Assembly (NCBI RefSeq): GCF_036250695.1
Contig: NZ_CP109427.1
Location: forward strand, 186,001-250,000
Length of the DNA stretch: 64,000 nt
Direction of reading: 5' to 3'
Origin: Streptomyces sp. NBC_01497
GTDB lineage: Bacteria > Actinomycetota > Actinomycetes > Streptomycetales > Streptomycetaceae
Position 1 is the stretch's first letter. Each line of letters begins with the position of its first letter. Positions 19,656 through 27,560 of this stretch are shown one piece after another. A program made the translations under genes and the position numbers. The notes under the pieces were generated by a model that was not told the origin of the DNA, made no database searches, and saw only the letters and a program-made list of their open reading frames with translations.

Positions 19656-21242
19656 TCATTCCGTCCCGCGCGCAGGGATCGCCAGCACGGTGGCCGAGCC
19701 GTCGGACCGGGGATCGCTTCCCGCCGTGAGAGTGCCGTCGGATTCGACCGAGACGACGTTCGTATGACCGAGGAATTCGGTACGGGGCGGCACCTCACAC
19801 AACGGGAAGCCGTCCGCGGCCAGGTGAGCGACGGTGGTCTCCGCAAGGTCCGCCTCGTAGTGGACCGTGTCGGACCTCTCGCCGGGGCTCCGCGGCCCGA
19901 CCACCCATCGCGGCGCGCTCACCGCGTCCTGCGGTGACTTGCCTTCGAGCAGTCGGATGAGCACCTGGGCGTGGATCTGCGGCTGACCGTGACCCCCCAT
20001 GGTGGAGCTGACCCACCGGACCCGCCGGCCACGGGTGACCATGACGGGCATCAGCGTGTGCTTGGGGCGCTTGCCCGGCCGGATCACGTTGGGCGACAGC
20101 GCGTCCAGGGAGAAGCTCGTGCCGCGGTTCTGCAGAAGGATGCCCGTCTCCGGTTCGAGGATCGCCGCCCCGAAACTGTCGAACACACTCTGGATGATCG
20201 AGATCGCGTAGCCACTCGAATCCACGGCGGCGATACCGACGGTGTCGCCGCGCGGTACGGACGGCCTGCCGACCGTGCCAGGGGCACGGCCGCTCCGTGC
20301 CCGGAGCTGCGCGACGATCTCAGCGAAACCGTCGTTCTCGACGTCCACTTGGGCGAACAACGGGTCGGCCAGGAGGGTGTCGCGCACGTGGGTTCCGTCG
20401 AGGAACAGACGGCCGAGGACCTCGGCCGGAACATCCGGCGGGAGGGAGTCCAGGCCCAGCTCGGTGAGGGCCCGCACCGTTCGCAACAGCGCGAATCCCT
20501 GCGTGTTCGGCGGGCTCGTGTGGATGTCGAAGTCTCCGAGCGGCGCGGAGATCGCCGGAGTGACCCCGGCCGCGTACCGCTTGAGGTCCACCGTTGTCAG
20601 CGGGCAACCACGGGCCTGAAGACCGGCGGCCAGGGCGGCACCCACCGAACCGCCGTACAGCTCGTCGGGGCCGTTCGCCGCGATCTTCTCAAGGGACCCC
20701 GCGAGCCGCTTCTGGGTGAGGAGGGCACCCTCCGGCAGGAGTTCGCCGCCGGGTGCGAACACCTCCATGGCACCGGGATCCTCGGCGAGGCAGTCGCGGT
20801 CCTGGACGAGCGCCGCGCGCAGCGAACGCGCCACGGGAACGCCTGCTCTCGCGTAGTCGATGGCGGCACGGAACTGGTCCGCCCAGTCCAGCGCGGCGCC
20901 GTGACGCCGGATCTCCTCCCAGCCACGTACAGCGCCGGGCACGGTGATCGTGCTGGGGCCCCTCTCCGGCAGCCGGTCACCGTGGCGCTCGCGCAGCGCG
21001 TCCGGGTTCCGGGCGGCAGGAGCGGTTCCTGTGGCGTTGACGCAGGCAAGGGAACCTTCGGGGCTGCGCACGAGCGCCACGAGATCGCCGCCCACAGCGG
21101 TGTTGTGCGGGTACACGACGGTGAGCGCGGTCGCCGCAGCCAGCGCGGCGTCGATCGCGTTGCCACCCGCCCGATACGCGGCCTCGCCGGCTTCCGTCGC
21201 CAGGTGATGCGGGGAGGCGATCGCGCCCATGCTCTCGGCCAA
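19656..21242 (-). CDS. gamma-glutamyltranspeptidase-family Ntn hydrolase
   Basis: A proenzyme of about 528 residues of the gamma-glutamyltransferase/acylase family. These proteins cut themselves before a Thr that becomes the N-terminal nucleophile of the small subunit. The expected Thr is in RGDTVGIAAVDSSGYAIS (residue 334 by this start). Upstream are GNAIDAALAAATAL and GPSTITVPGAVRGW, and downstream LQNRGTSFSLD and STMGGHGQPQ. No signal peptide is clear, so it may act inside the cell. It would hydrolyse gamma-glutamyl or other amide bonds, for example gamma-glutamylated amines. TTG at 21240-21242 has AAGGA upstream; ATG at 21230 or GTG at 21302 are alternatives. Site 5 of the shared palindrome lies about 140 bases upstream. 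Confidence 0.87.
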   Translation of the reverse strand: MAESMGAIASPHHLATEAGEAAYRAGGNAIDAALAAATALTVVYPHNTAVGGDLVALVRSPEGSLACVNATGTAPAARNPDALRERHGDRLPERGPSTITVPGAVRGWEEIRRHGAALDWADQFRAAIDYARAGVPVARSLRAALVQDRDCLAEDPGAMEVFAPGGELLPEGALLTQKRLAGSLEKIAANGPDELYGGSVGAALAAGLQARGCPLTTVDLKRYAAGVTPAISAPLGDFDIHTSPPNTQGFALLRTVRALTELGLDSLPPDVPAEVLGRLFLDGTHVRDTLLADPLFAQVDVENDGFAEIVAQLRARSGRAPGTVGRPSVPRGDTVGIAAVDSSGYAISIIQSVFDSFGAAILEPETGILLQNRGTSFSLDALSPNVIRPGKRPKHTLMPVMVTRGRRVRWVSSTMGGHGQPQIHAQVLIRLLEGKSPQDAVSAPRWVVGPRSPGERSDTVHYEADLAETTVAHLAADGFPLCEVPPRTEFLGHTNVVSVESDGTLTAGSDPRSDGSATVLAIPARGTE

Positions 21243-21377
21243 GGAGGCACCTGTCCTTCGTAGTGGAGGCGAGCCGGCGAACACCGACCGCCGGGGCAGC
21301 ACCGATCACCGGCCAGCGATCTCGCGGACGGGAGTCGTACCGGACCGGGCGTGCCCACTCCGATCGACCCGGCTTCC

Positions 21378-21397
21378 TTATAGGTTACAGGCTATCT
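21378..21397. promoter_or_regulatory. palindromic operator, site 5 (two overlapping variants)
   Basis: TTATAGGTTACAG (21378-21390) differs from site 1 at two positions, and TTACAGGCTATCT (21385-21397) overlaps it with two other changes. It lies upstream of the glutamyltransferase gene. It is the weakest member of the set and perhaps a double site. Confidence 0.55.
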
Positions 21398-21518
21398 TAT
21401 CAACGCGCCGCTGACAGTGGCCGGGCTCGGGAACCAACAGAACAGCCAGTAGCGCCAAGCACGTGATCTCGGGCTTCCAGCACGGGTGGTCGGCGCGGGG
21501 CGAGGGGTCCGGCGGAAA

Positions 21519-21688
21519 TCCTCGATCAGTGGTGGGGGCGGCCACGATCCGTCACATGCCGGTGGACCTCCGACCGAAGAGCAGACTGAGGTGCATCCGA
21601 AGCCCGCCGAGGAGCCGACGAGGCCCGAGTTGAAGGGGTTCTTCTTCCTCGATCAGTGGTGGGGACGGCCGCGAACCGTCAGATGCCA
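21519..21688 (+). repeat. pair of imperfect ~43-bp direct repeats
   Basis: A block centred on CTCGATCAGTGGTGGGG, followed by CGGCC and CCGTCA, occurs at about 21519-21561 and again at about 21646-21688, with a handful of substitutions and about 127 bases between copies. No reading frame or hairpin explains it. The rest of 21243-21856 has no convincing gene. Confidence 0.7.
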
Positions 21689-21856
21689 CCGAACACACCC
21701 CGCGTGAGGACGGGGCGGTCCACATTTCTGGGCACTCTCGTGAGCCGAGCTGTCGGAGGCGGCTTGTACCCTGCACTCATTCGACGATCGGACGATCACG
21801 GGTACGGACACGCGGGCACGGGGCGGGTGTCCAGGGGCGGGAGCACGGGGATTTCC

Positions 21857-23410
21857 ATGAATGACGCACATCCGATACGAAGCCGCAGACCGGGTCTCTT
21901 GGTCGGTGCGCTCATCATCGCCGGGGTCGTCCTCACCGCGATCGGGGCCATCGGTGGCCATCTCCAGCACGACGCTCCCGGCCGGAGTACGGAGCCACGG
22001 AGGGAGTTCACCGCGAACAACCCGCCCGCCGATCTGCCCACCGCGCTCACCACCGGCCAGCACCTGCACTGGTCCCGCTGCACCTCGCCGCCCACCGCGG
22101 GCACGGGCTACGACTGCGCCACCATGAAGCCCCCCCTCGACTACCAGAAACCAGACGGCAAAACGATCGACGTCGCTCTGATCCGCCGCAAGGCCACCGG
22201 CCCGAACGCCCGGCGTATCGGCTCGCTCGTCCTCAACTTCGGCGGCCCCGGCGTGTCCGGCGTGATCGGACTGCCCGAACTCCTCAACCAGTACAAGCCG
22301 CTCCTCGATCGCTACGACCTGGTCTCCTTCGACCCGCGCGGCGTTGGCGCGACCATCCCCGTGCGCTGCGGGAAGACCGCGGACGACACGGGCTACGACG
22401 GGGCCGACGCCTGCGCCGAGCACTCCGGGGCGCTCCTCCCGTACATCGGCACCTCGCACACCGCGCGCGACCTCGACCTGATGCGCTACCTCCTCGGCGA
22501 CGAGCGGCTGTACTACTTCGGCGTCTCGTACGGAACGGAACTCGGCGCGGTTTACGCCCACCTGTACCCGTCGCACGTCGGACGACTCGTCCTCGAAGCG
22601 TCCGTCGATCCGACCGAGAATCTCGACGAGGAGCAGGTGTCACAGGTCAAGGCGGTCCAGGCGGCGTTTGACCGGTTCGCTGCGCACTGCGCGGCCCGTA
22701 TCCGCCACTGCCCGACCGGCGACGGGCCCGAGGAGGCCGCGCGACGCATGGCGCGCCTGGCCGACCGCCTGGAGAAGAAGCCCGCCCCGGCCGGCGGCGG
22801 GGGGAGCCTCGACGCCCGTGCCCTCGCGTACGCGGTCAGTGACTACCTCGACCTCGGCACGGACGGCTGGTCGCCGCTCGCCAAGGCCCTCACCGCGCTG
22901 ATCGACCACAACGACGGCCGTCCGCTGAGCAAGGGCGCGGACGACATCGGCTCCGCCGACCGCGCTGCGACCCCGCGCGACAGCAGCCGCGCCGCCCGGA
23001 CCGCGATCACCTGCGCGGACTCCAGCCTGCGACCCGGCTTCGAACACCTCGACAGGGACGGGGCCCGCGTCAAAGCCGCCTCACCCGTCTTCGGCGCGGC
23101 CTGGTCCACCGGCGTCTATCTCTGTTACGACTGGCCGTTCGACGGCGAGCGTGCCACACCCCAGGTGAACGCCGACGACGCGGCCCCCGTCCTGGTGGTC
23201 GGCGGCACCGGTGACCCGACTACCCCGTACCCCGGTGCCCGCCACATGGCCCGCGCCCTGGGCGACGGTGTCGGCGTGCTCCTGACGGCCGAGGAGGAGG
23301 GCCACGGCACATACCCCCAGAACCGCTGCGTCACGGAGACGGTCGACCAGTACCTCCGCACGGGCCGCACACCGGCCCCGGGGACGGTGTGCCGGGGCAG
23401 CATGTCCTGA
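21857..23410 (+). CDS. secreted or membrane-anchored alpha/beta hydrolase, tripeptidyl-aminopeptidase-like
   Basis: A 517-residue protein of the Streptomyces Slp/Tap-type peptidase family. A single hydrophobic helix near residues 12-33 ([20 protein letters not shown]) acts as signal or anchor. The alpha/beta hydrolase core shows [12 protein letters not shown] (oxyanion region), SFDPRGVG, the nucleophile Ser in [15 protein letters not shown], the Asp in [13 protein letters not shown] and the His near the end in [11 protein letters not shown]. Four or more Cys residues fit disulfides outside the cell. Relatives remove N-terminal tripeptides from secreted proteins; substrate specificity here is unknown. 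It starts at ATG 21857 after a GGGGATTTCC leader. It stands alone on its strand. Confidence 0.88.
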   Translation: MNDAHPIRSRRPGLLVGALIIAGVVLTAIGAIGGHLQHDAPGRSTEPRREFTANNPPADLPTALTTGQHLHWSRCTSPPTAGTGYDCATMKPPLDYQKPDGKTIDVALIRRKATGPNARRIGSLVLNFGGPGVSGVIGLPELLNQYKPLLDRYDLVSFDPRGVGATIPVRCGKTADDTGYDGADACAEHSGALLPYIGTSHTARDLDLMRYLLGDERLYYFGVSYGTELGAVYAHLYPSHVGRLVLEASVDPTENLDEEQVSQVKAVQAAFDRFAAHCAARIRHCPTGDGPEEAARRMARLADRLEKKPAPAGGGGSLDARALAYAVSDYLDLGTDGWSPLAKALTALIDHNDGRPLSKGADDIGSADRAATPRDSSRAARTAITCADSSLRPGFEHLDRDGARVKAASPVFGAAWSTGVYLCYDWPFDGERATPQVNADDAAPVLVVGGTGDPTTPYPGARHMARALGDGVGVLLTAEEEGHGTYPQNRCVTETVDQYLRTGRTPAPGTVCRGSMS

Positions 23411-23508
23411 GGCCCGTACGGATCCGGCGGGCGGCTGTCAGCACACCGGTTCGCTCGCAGGGGCCCCGGGCCCGCAGCAGCAGACCGCCCGGTCCACACA
23501 ATGGAGGG

Positions 23509-23742
23509 ATCCGGACCGGCGCCGGAGTGATCGCTCTCGGCCTCCACGGCGTCGTCGCGACCTTCCGGAACGATGACAACTTCGGGCGCGTTCTGGCTGT
23601 GTACGGCGGAATTTCTGTCGCCGGGCCGATCACCCGGAGCGTGATCGCCGACGGATACCGCCCCGACCGCTTCGACGTCATCGGAGCCCTCGTCCGCCAC
23701 GCGGGAATGGCCGTGATCATGTACGCCCCGCGTGGTGACTGA
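23509..23742 (+). pseudogene. 5'-truncated YnfA/UPF0060 membrane protein
   Basis: From 23509 the frame reads as the last two thirds of a YnfA-family four-helix membrane protein: [33 protein letters not shown], and the conserved end [10 protein letters not shown]...VIMYAPRG. The usual first helix is missing, and the upstream frame is unrelated arginine/proline-rich sequence. Family proteins are about 108-112 residues; only about 77 remain. Several conserved positions also carry unusual substitutions, which fits decay. Confidence 0.75.
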
Positions 23743-23916
23743 CGACCTCAACCGCAGCCCATGCCGCAGGTTCTGACAGCCGGACTTACCAGCAGAGACA
23801 CCCACGACGATCTCTCCCTCGTCCCGTAGGAACTGCCCCGCTGGGCATCCACCGGGGCTTTCGTATGTCCGCCTCTGCGCCGGATCTCCCTGCGCCCATC
23901 CCACGAGAGTTATCCG

Positions 23917-24477
23917 GTGGCACCAGTCCTGCTCCGCTTCTCGGCCGCCGATGACGGCCTGGAGCTCAGCGACCTGCTCAGCGGCTTCGTGCACGACGGC
24001 TCTGTCGGGGTAGTCGTAGTTCTGATGATCCCCGGCATCGTGGTTCCCCAGTACGTCCTCAGTGACCCAACAGCGGACTGGGACACATGGCGGGATGCCT
24101 TCGAGGTCGAGCGGGATGCCCACGGGGTAATAACCCGGGAGTCGCTCGCGAAAGCCGAGGAGCGCGCGGACATCGCCAACAAGCAGGCCAAGAAGCTGAT
24201 CAGACTGCTCGAAGAACTCGGGCACCGGCCCGATCCCCTCAGGAGCAACTGGTCATGGGGCTCTTCACCCGATGCACGAAGGTGTCTCCCGAGACGGAAA
24301 CTGCGAAGAGGGCTGCCGAGAAGTGCCTCCGTGCGGCGAAGTCCCATGCCAAGGAGGCCGAGGTCTGGTTCAGGGAGAGCCTGTCAGGTGAAGGCCCGGC
24401 TCCAAGCCCACAACAACGCAGATTGCTCCGACGACTTCATCATCTCCCTGGTCCGGCAAAGGGGCGGAGCGACGTGA
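23917..24477 (+). pseudogene. decayed phage-type small genes upstream of the endolysin
   Basis: Two overlapping remnants lie here. The first, from GTG 23917, holds a coherent stretch ADWDTWRDAFEVERDAHG followed by a charged coil ending KKLIRLLEELGHRPDPL. It then runs on without its expected stop. The second begins at ATG 24255 after AGGAG and reads MGLFTRCTKVSPETETAKRA and an amphipathic helix. Its natural ending (HNNADCSDDFIISLVRQRGG and stop at 24475-24477) lies in another frame, so a frameshift has occurred near 24385. Short genes like these commonly precede endolysins in actinophage lysis cassettes. No function is assignable. Confidence 0.55.
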
Positions 24478-24790
24478 CCGTCTCGATCTTCGCCCTGGTG
24501 CTCACCGGACACACGCTGTCCGTGACCTTCCTGGCCCCGCACCGGCCGGAGCAGTGGCGCCGGCCCAGGTTCGCTCGTCGTCTCCGGCATGGGCGTCGTA
24601 CTGCTGATCGCCCTGGGCCGGCCACTGTTGCTGCCCATCCTCCGAAGCGGACCCCAGCCGTACGACGGCCTGGCGGACGCCTTCCTCTCCATCATCGCCC
24701 GGTGCTTGTGGATGCCTGGTTGAGCCTCCTGCTCGCGGTCTTCATGTCAGAGCGCCACAAGCCCGTTCTCCCCCCACAGACCCCACCTGT
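24474..24790 (+). pseudogene. decayed small membrane protein, holin position
   Basis: GTG at 24474 overlaps the previous stop (GTGA) and starts a hydrophobic segment VSIFALVLTGHTLSVTFLA. After about 30 residues the sense moves to another frame (SLVVSGMGVVLLIALGRPLLLPIL), then near 24715 back to the first (AWLSLLLAVFMSERHK). Three hydrophobic pieces directly before an endolysin fit a holin or spanin-like protein broken by indels. The call rests on position and hydrophobicity only. Confidence 0.4.
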
Positions 24791-24810
24791 CCTGCCAGCA
24801 AGGAGCATTC

Positions 24811-25707
24811 ATGACCATCAAAGGCATCGATGTCAGCAGCTACCAGGCGCCCACCTGGTCGACTTCGGGCTTGTCGTTCGTCTTCGCCAAGGCCACGGAG
24901 GGGCACACCGTCGTCGACTCGTCCCAGGCCGCGCACGCTGCTCGGGCCAGGGGCGCGGGGCTCGTCTTCGGCCAGTACCACTTCATGTGGCCCGGCGACA
25001 TTCAGGCCCAGGCGTCCTGGTTCGCCGAGAAGTCGGTGACCGTCGAGGGCGACATGATGGCAGTCGACTGGGAGCGGACCGGCAGCGGCACGATGGCGAG
25101 CAACGCCGACAAGGACGCCCTGATCAAGGCGATCAAGGCCCTGCGCCCGGACCACAAGGTCGGGCTGTACACGAACAGCAGCACCTGGCTGAACGTCGAC
25201 AGGACCAGCTACTTCGGGGACTTCCTGTGGATCGCCGAGTACGGCGTGGCGGCAGGTCACCCGAAGATCACGGCCAAGTGGACCTTCCACCAGTACACGG
25301 ACACTCCCCTGGACACGAACGTCGGACACTTCGCGAACCGTGCCGCGCTCGCCGCCTGGGCCGGGGCGTCCACATCGTCGATCACGGTGAGCAAGACCAA
25401 GGTCTCCCTGAAGAACCTGGTGGCCGCCGCGAAGTCGGACCCCAAGGCGGCCCAGGGGCACGCCAGCCACCCGGCCGACGTGAAGCCGGTGGAGGCGGCC
25501 CTCCAGAAGCTCGGGTATCTGGACGCCTCGTACGCCAAGGACGGATCTTTCGGCAGCCTCACGATCGCCGCATACAGCGCCTTCCAGAAGGCCTACTCGA
25601 AAGCCCACGGCCTCGGCTGGACGGGCGACGACGTCAACGGCATCCCCGGCGCCACCTCGCTCAAGGCCCTGGCGACCGAGGCCGGAACCTTCACCGAGAC
25701 CGCGTGA
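24811..25707 (+). CDS. GH25 muramidase (phage-type endolysin) with a peptidoglycan-binding domain
   Basis: A 298-residue cell-wall lytic enzyme that cleaves the beta-1,4 bond between N-acetylmuramic acid and N-acetylglucosamine. The GH25 domain spans residues about 1-190: GIDVSSYQ with Asp7, and the catalytic AVDWE with Asp86 and Glu88. Residues about 215-295 form a PG_binding_1-like repeat (VEAALQKLGYLD, GSLTIAAYSAFQKAY, VNGIPGATSLKALA). There is no signal peptide, as expected of an endolysin that needs a holin. The ATG at 24811 follows AAGGAG. The gene is intact while its upstream neighbours are broken, which suggests a prophage relic whose lysin is kept or only recently orphaned. Confidence 0.92.
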   Translation: MTIKGIDVSSYQAPTWSTSGLSFVFAKATEGHTVVDSSQAAHAARARGAGLVFGQYHFMWPGDIQAQASWFAEKSVTVEGDMMAVDWERTGSGTMASNADKDALIKAIKALRPDHKVGLYTNSSTWLNVDRTSYFGDFLWIAEYGVAAGHPKITAKWTFHQYTDTPLDTNVGHFANRAALAAWAGASTSSITVSKTKVSLKNLVAAAKSDPKAAQGHASHPADVKPVEAALQKLGYLDASYAKDGSFGSLTIAAYSAFQKAYSKAHGLGWTGDDVNGIPGATSLKALATEAGTFTETA

Positions 25708-26036
25708 GCGCCCGCCCCGTGATGAAGGCCCCACTCAGCCCGCACCGTTGGCGCGCCTCACTCGCACGGGTGGCTTTCCGCGCGAGCGCGAACCTGCGGG
25801 GCTGCCCACACGTCTCGGCGGCCCGGACAGCCGACGACACGACAGTGCACACCGCGCACATCGCGAAACCGGGCCTGATCGTCCTGGACATCGCCCCTGG
25901 CGATGAGGACCCCGCGCGTGTCACGGTGCGGCAATTCGAGCAATCGCGGCGCACCTCCGGGATCGTGCCCGTACGACACGTGCCCGGACAGCCCGGCGTC
26001 ACTGCCCGCATCTGCGCCGATCCGCTCCCCCGGTAG
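25704..26036 (+). CDS. DUF6207-family small protein
   Basis: A 110-residue protein whose C-terminal part matches the pattern of DUF6207, a Streptomyces-restricted family of unknown function: HIAKPGLIVLDIAPGDE, a Trp/Arg-rich middle here reading QFEQSRRTSGIVPV, and the ending VPGQPGVTARICADP. The GTG at 25704 overlaps the endolysin stop as GTGA; an ATG at 25722 would shorten it by six residues. The first 45 residues are longer and more basic than usual. It is followed by a strong terminator. No role is known, and association with the phage relic may be accidental. Confidence 0.7.
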   Translation: MSARPVMKAPLSPHRWRASLARVAFRASANLRGCPHVSAARTADDTTVHTAHIAKPGLIVLDIAPGDEDPARVTVRQFEQSRRTSGIVPVRHVPGQPGVTARICADPLPR

Positions 26037-26055
26037 ATCCGTCCTGCAGGCAACA

Positions 26056-26092
26056 GCCCCTCGCCTCCACACGGAGGCGAGGGGCCATTTTT
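26056..26092 (+). terminator. rho-independent terminator
   Basis: A perfect 13-bp stem (GCCCCTCGCCTCC / GGAGGCGAGGGGC) with a 4-base loop, followed by ATTTTTG. It ends the endolysin-DUF6207 unit. Confidence 0.9.
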
Positions 26093-26405
26093 GCGTGCCG
26101 GCGTGTGTGTCTTGGACATACCGCTCGACGCTTCGGGCGTCTCGGCGATGAGGCTCTCGCACTGGCCGAGTCGTTGGCGGCGCGCGCCGAGGCCGATCAT
26201 CCCTCGGACGTGGACGGTCGGGCTCTCGACGGCTATGACGACGCCCGGAGCTTCCTGCGCCTGTGGTGACCAGCCGCGGGTGCGACTCGGGCGGCGCTCG
26301 CCCTGCTCCCGAGGGCGGTGAGACGCTTGTCCGTGGGGTGCTTGTTCCGCCGGACGATGTAGCGGCGGATCATGCTGCCACTTTCGCGTCTCGGTATGGC
26401 GGTAC
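26093..26405. other. gap with a short orphan coding fragment
   Basis: About 55 codons ending at the stop near 26269 read as helical, acidic protein (GDEALALAESLAARAEADH, then a Trp-stop end). This looks like the tail of a lost gene. It has no start or upstream domain, and I cannot name it. Confidence 0.35.
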
Positions 26406-27146
26406 TCACGGTTTGTGGGTCACCCAGAGCATTTCTGCCGGCCAGCGGTATGCCCAGTCAGGCGGGTCGGTTCGGTTGTAGCCGTTGGCTGCTCCGGGTT
26501 CGGGCCGCGGTTCGATGAGGTCGTCGATGACGAGACCTGCGCCGCGCAGGACCTTGATCCAGTCGCCGTAGGTGAGCTGATAGCTGACCGCGCCCTGGCC
26601 TTCGGCGATGGTGTCCAGCCCGAAGTAGTCCTGGTGCAGCGTCGTGGTGACGCGGCTGGCGGCTTCGTCGTAGCAGGCTTCGAACCATGGGCTGGCGACG
26701 TTGAACACCAGGCGCCCACCGGGGCGCAGGATGCGTGCGGCCTGCGGGACAGCCAGGTGCGGGGGCGCCCAGCTGAGCCCGCCGTAGTCGCAGAACACCA
26801 GGTCGAAGCTGTCGGCGGCGAACGGGAGGTGTTCTGCGGCGCCTTGCACCAGCGAGTAGCGGGCCGCTCCCCTCGCGTGAGCTGCCGCGGCGAGCTGGGC
26901 TTCGGACAGGTCGAGCCCGACCACGGTGGCGCCCTCAGCGGCGAGCGCCCTGGACCACTGGCCGGCGCCGCAGCCGAGTTCGAGGACGCGCTTGCCGGTG
27001 ACGTCGCCCAGGGCGTGCAGGTGCGCGTCCGGGATCGCGTACGTGCCCCACAGCCGGGGCGTTGCGCCGATCTGCGGGTCATGTTCGTGCTGGTACGCGC
27101 TGCTGATCTGATTCCAGAACCGCCGGTTGGCAGTAATTCCGTCCAC
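26406..27146 (-). CDS. class I SAM-dependent methyltransferase
   Basis: A methyltransferase of about 246 residues with a Rossmann-like core. Motif I reads RVLELGCGAGQWSRAL, followed by the acidic strand end VVGLDLSEAQLAAA, then DSFDLVFCDYGGLSWAP and the motif III region AARILRPGGRLVFNVASPW. The C-terminal half (LHQDYFGLD, LTYGDWIKVLRGAGL) is typical of small-molecule methyltransferases of the Methyltransf_11 type. The start is uncertain: GTG at 27146 precedes the first conserved block (ITANRRFWNQISS), while ATG codons at 27248 and 27260 add about 35-39 basic residues. Substrate unknown; it has no obvious partners. Confidence 0.85.
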   Translation of the reverse strand: MDGITANRRFWNQISSAYQHEHDPQIGATPRLWGTYAIPDAHLHALGDVTGKRVLELGCGAGQWSRALAAEGATVVGLDLSEAQLAAAAHARGAARYSLVQGAAEHLPFAADSFDLVFCDYGGLSWAPPHLAVPQAARILRPGGRLVFNVASPWFEACYDEAASRVTTTLHQDYFGLDTIAEGQGAVSYQLTYGDWIKVLRGAGLVIDDLIEPRPEPGAANGYNRTDPPDWAYRWPAEMLWVTHKP

Positions 27147-27258
27147 GCGCCGAGCCAAGCACTGCCTGCCGGGGGCGGTCAACACGATGGTGGTGCGACC
27201 GGAAGGAATCGGGTCCGGCGAACGATGAGGACGTCGGCGGTGGGTCATCGGGCGGACC

Positions 27259-27390
27259 ATGTCACGGCTGACCGGCTACCACCGTGTCAACCACCGCCAC
27301 GAACGCCAACCCAGCAACTACCCGGCCTTTCTCGGCCTCGCCGCCGCCCTCCGCTGCTACAAACGACTCGTCCGCCTCACCACGCAGGAG
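27259..27390 (+). mobile_element. IS5-type transposase, C-terminal remnant
   Basis: The frame reads LTGYHRVNHRHERQPSNY and then AFLGLAAALRCYKRLVRLTT, the typical end of IS5-family DDE transposases. The normal stop after RLTT is missing and the frame runs on. No inverted repeats or upstream catalytic domain remain. Confidence 0.7.
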
Positions 27391-27399
27391 ACGGTCCAA

Positions 27400-27439
27400 G
27401 GGCTTGCAGGGAATCAAGGTGTTGTTTCCCTGCAAGCCC
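27400..27439. terminator. large hairpin downstream of the RHS operon
   Basis: GGGCTTGCAGGGAA and its perfect complement are separated by 12 bases. It lies just past the stop of the small membrane gene and probably ends the RHS transcript. The lack of a T-tract leaves open a transposon-end origin. Confidence 0.7.
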
Positions 27440-27452
27440 TGAGGACCGGAGG

Positions 27453-27551
27453 TCAGTTTCTGCGTCGTGACCGCGCCACGAGCAGCACGGTCAGTGGGCC
27501 GACAACTGCGCCCACGATCGCACACACCACGATGATGGTGACGGTACTCAC
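27453..27551 (-). CDS. 32-residue membrane peptide downstream of the RHS gene
   Basis: GTG at 27549-27551 has AGGAG upstream; the ribosome site overlaps the stop of the RHS gene. The peptide has one strongly hydrophobic segment (TIIVVCAIVGAVVGPLTVLL) and a basic tail VARSRRRN. The layout is a single-span N-out/C-in membrane peptide translated right after a secreted toxin-like protein, which suggests immunity to the glycine-rich tip. This is an inference from position and size; no known immunity family is recognised. It is too short for usual gene finders. Confidence 0.65.
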   Translation of the reverse strand: MSTVTIIVVCAIVGAVVGPLTVLLVARSRRRN

Positions 27552-27560
27552 CAGTTTCTC

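Noticed and set aside
27400..27439. Terminal inverted repeat of an insertion sequence
   Set aside because: The arms are separated by only 12 bases and the hairpin sits at the end of the RHS operon, so a terminator is more likely.
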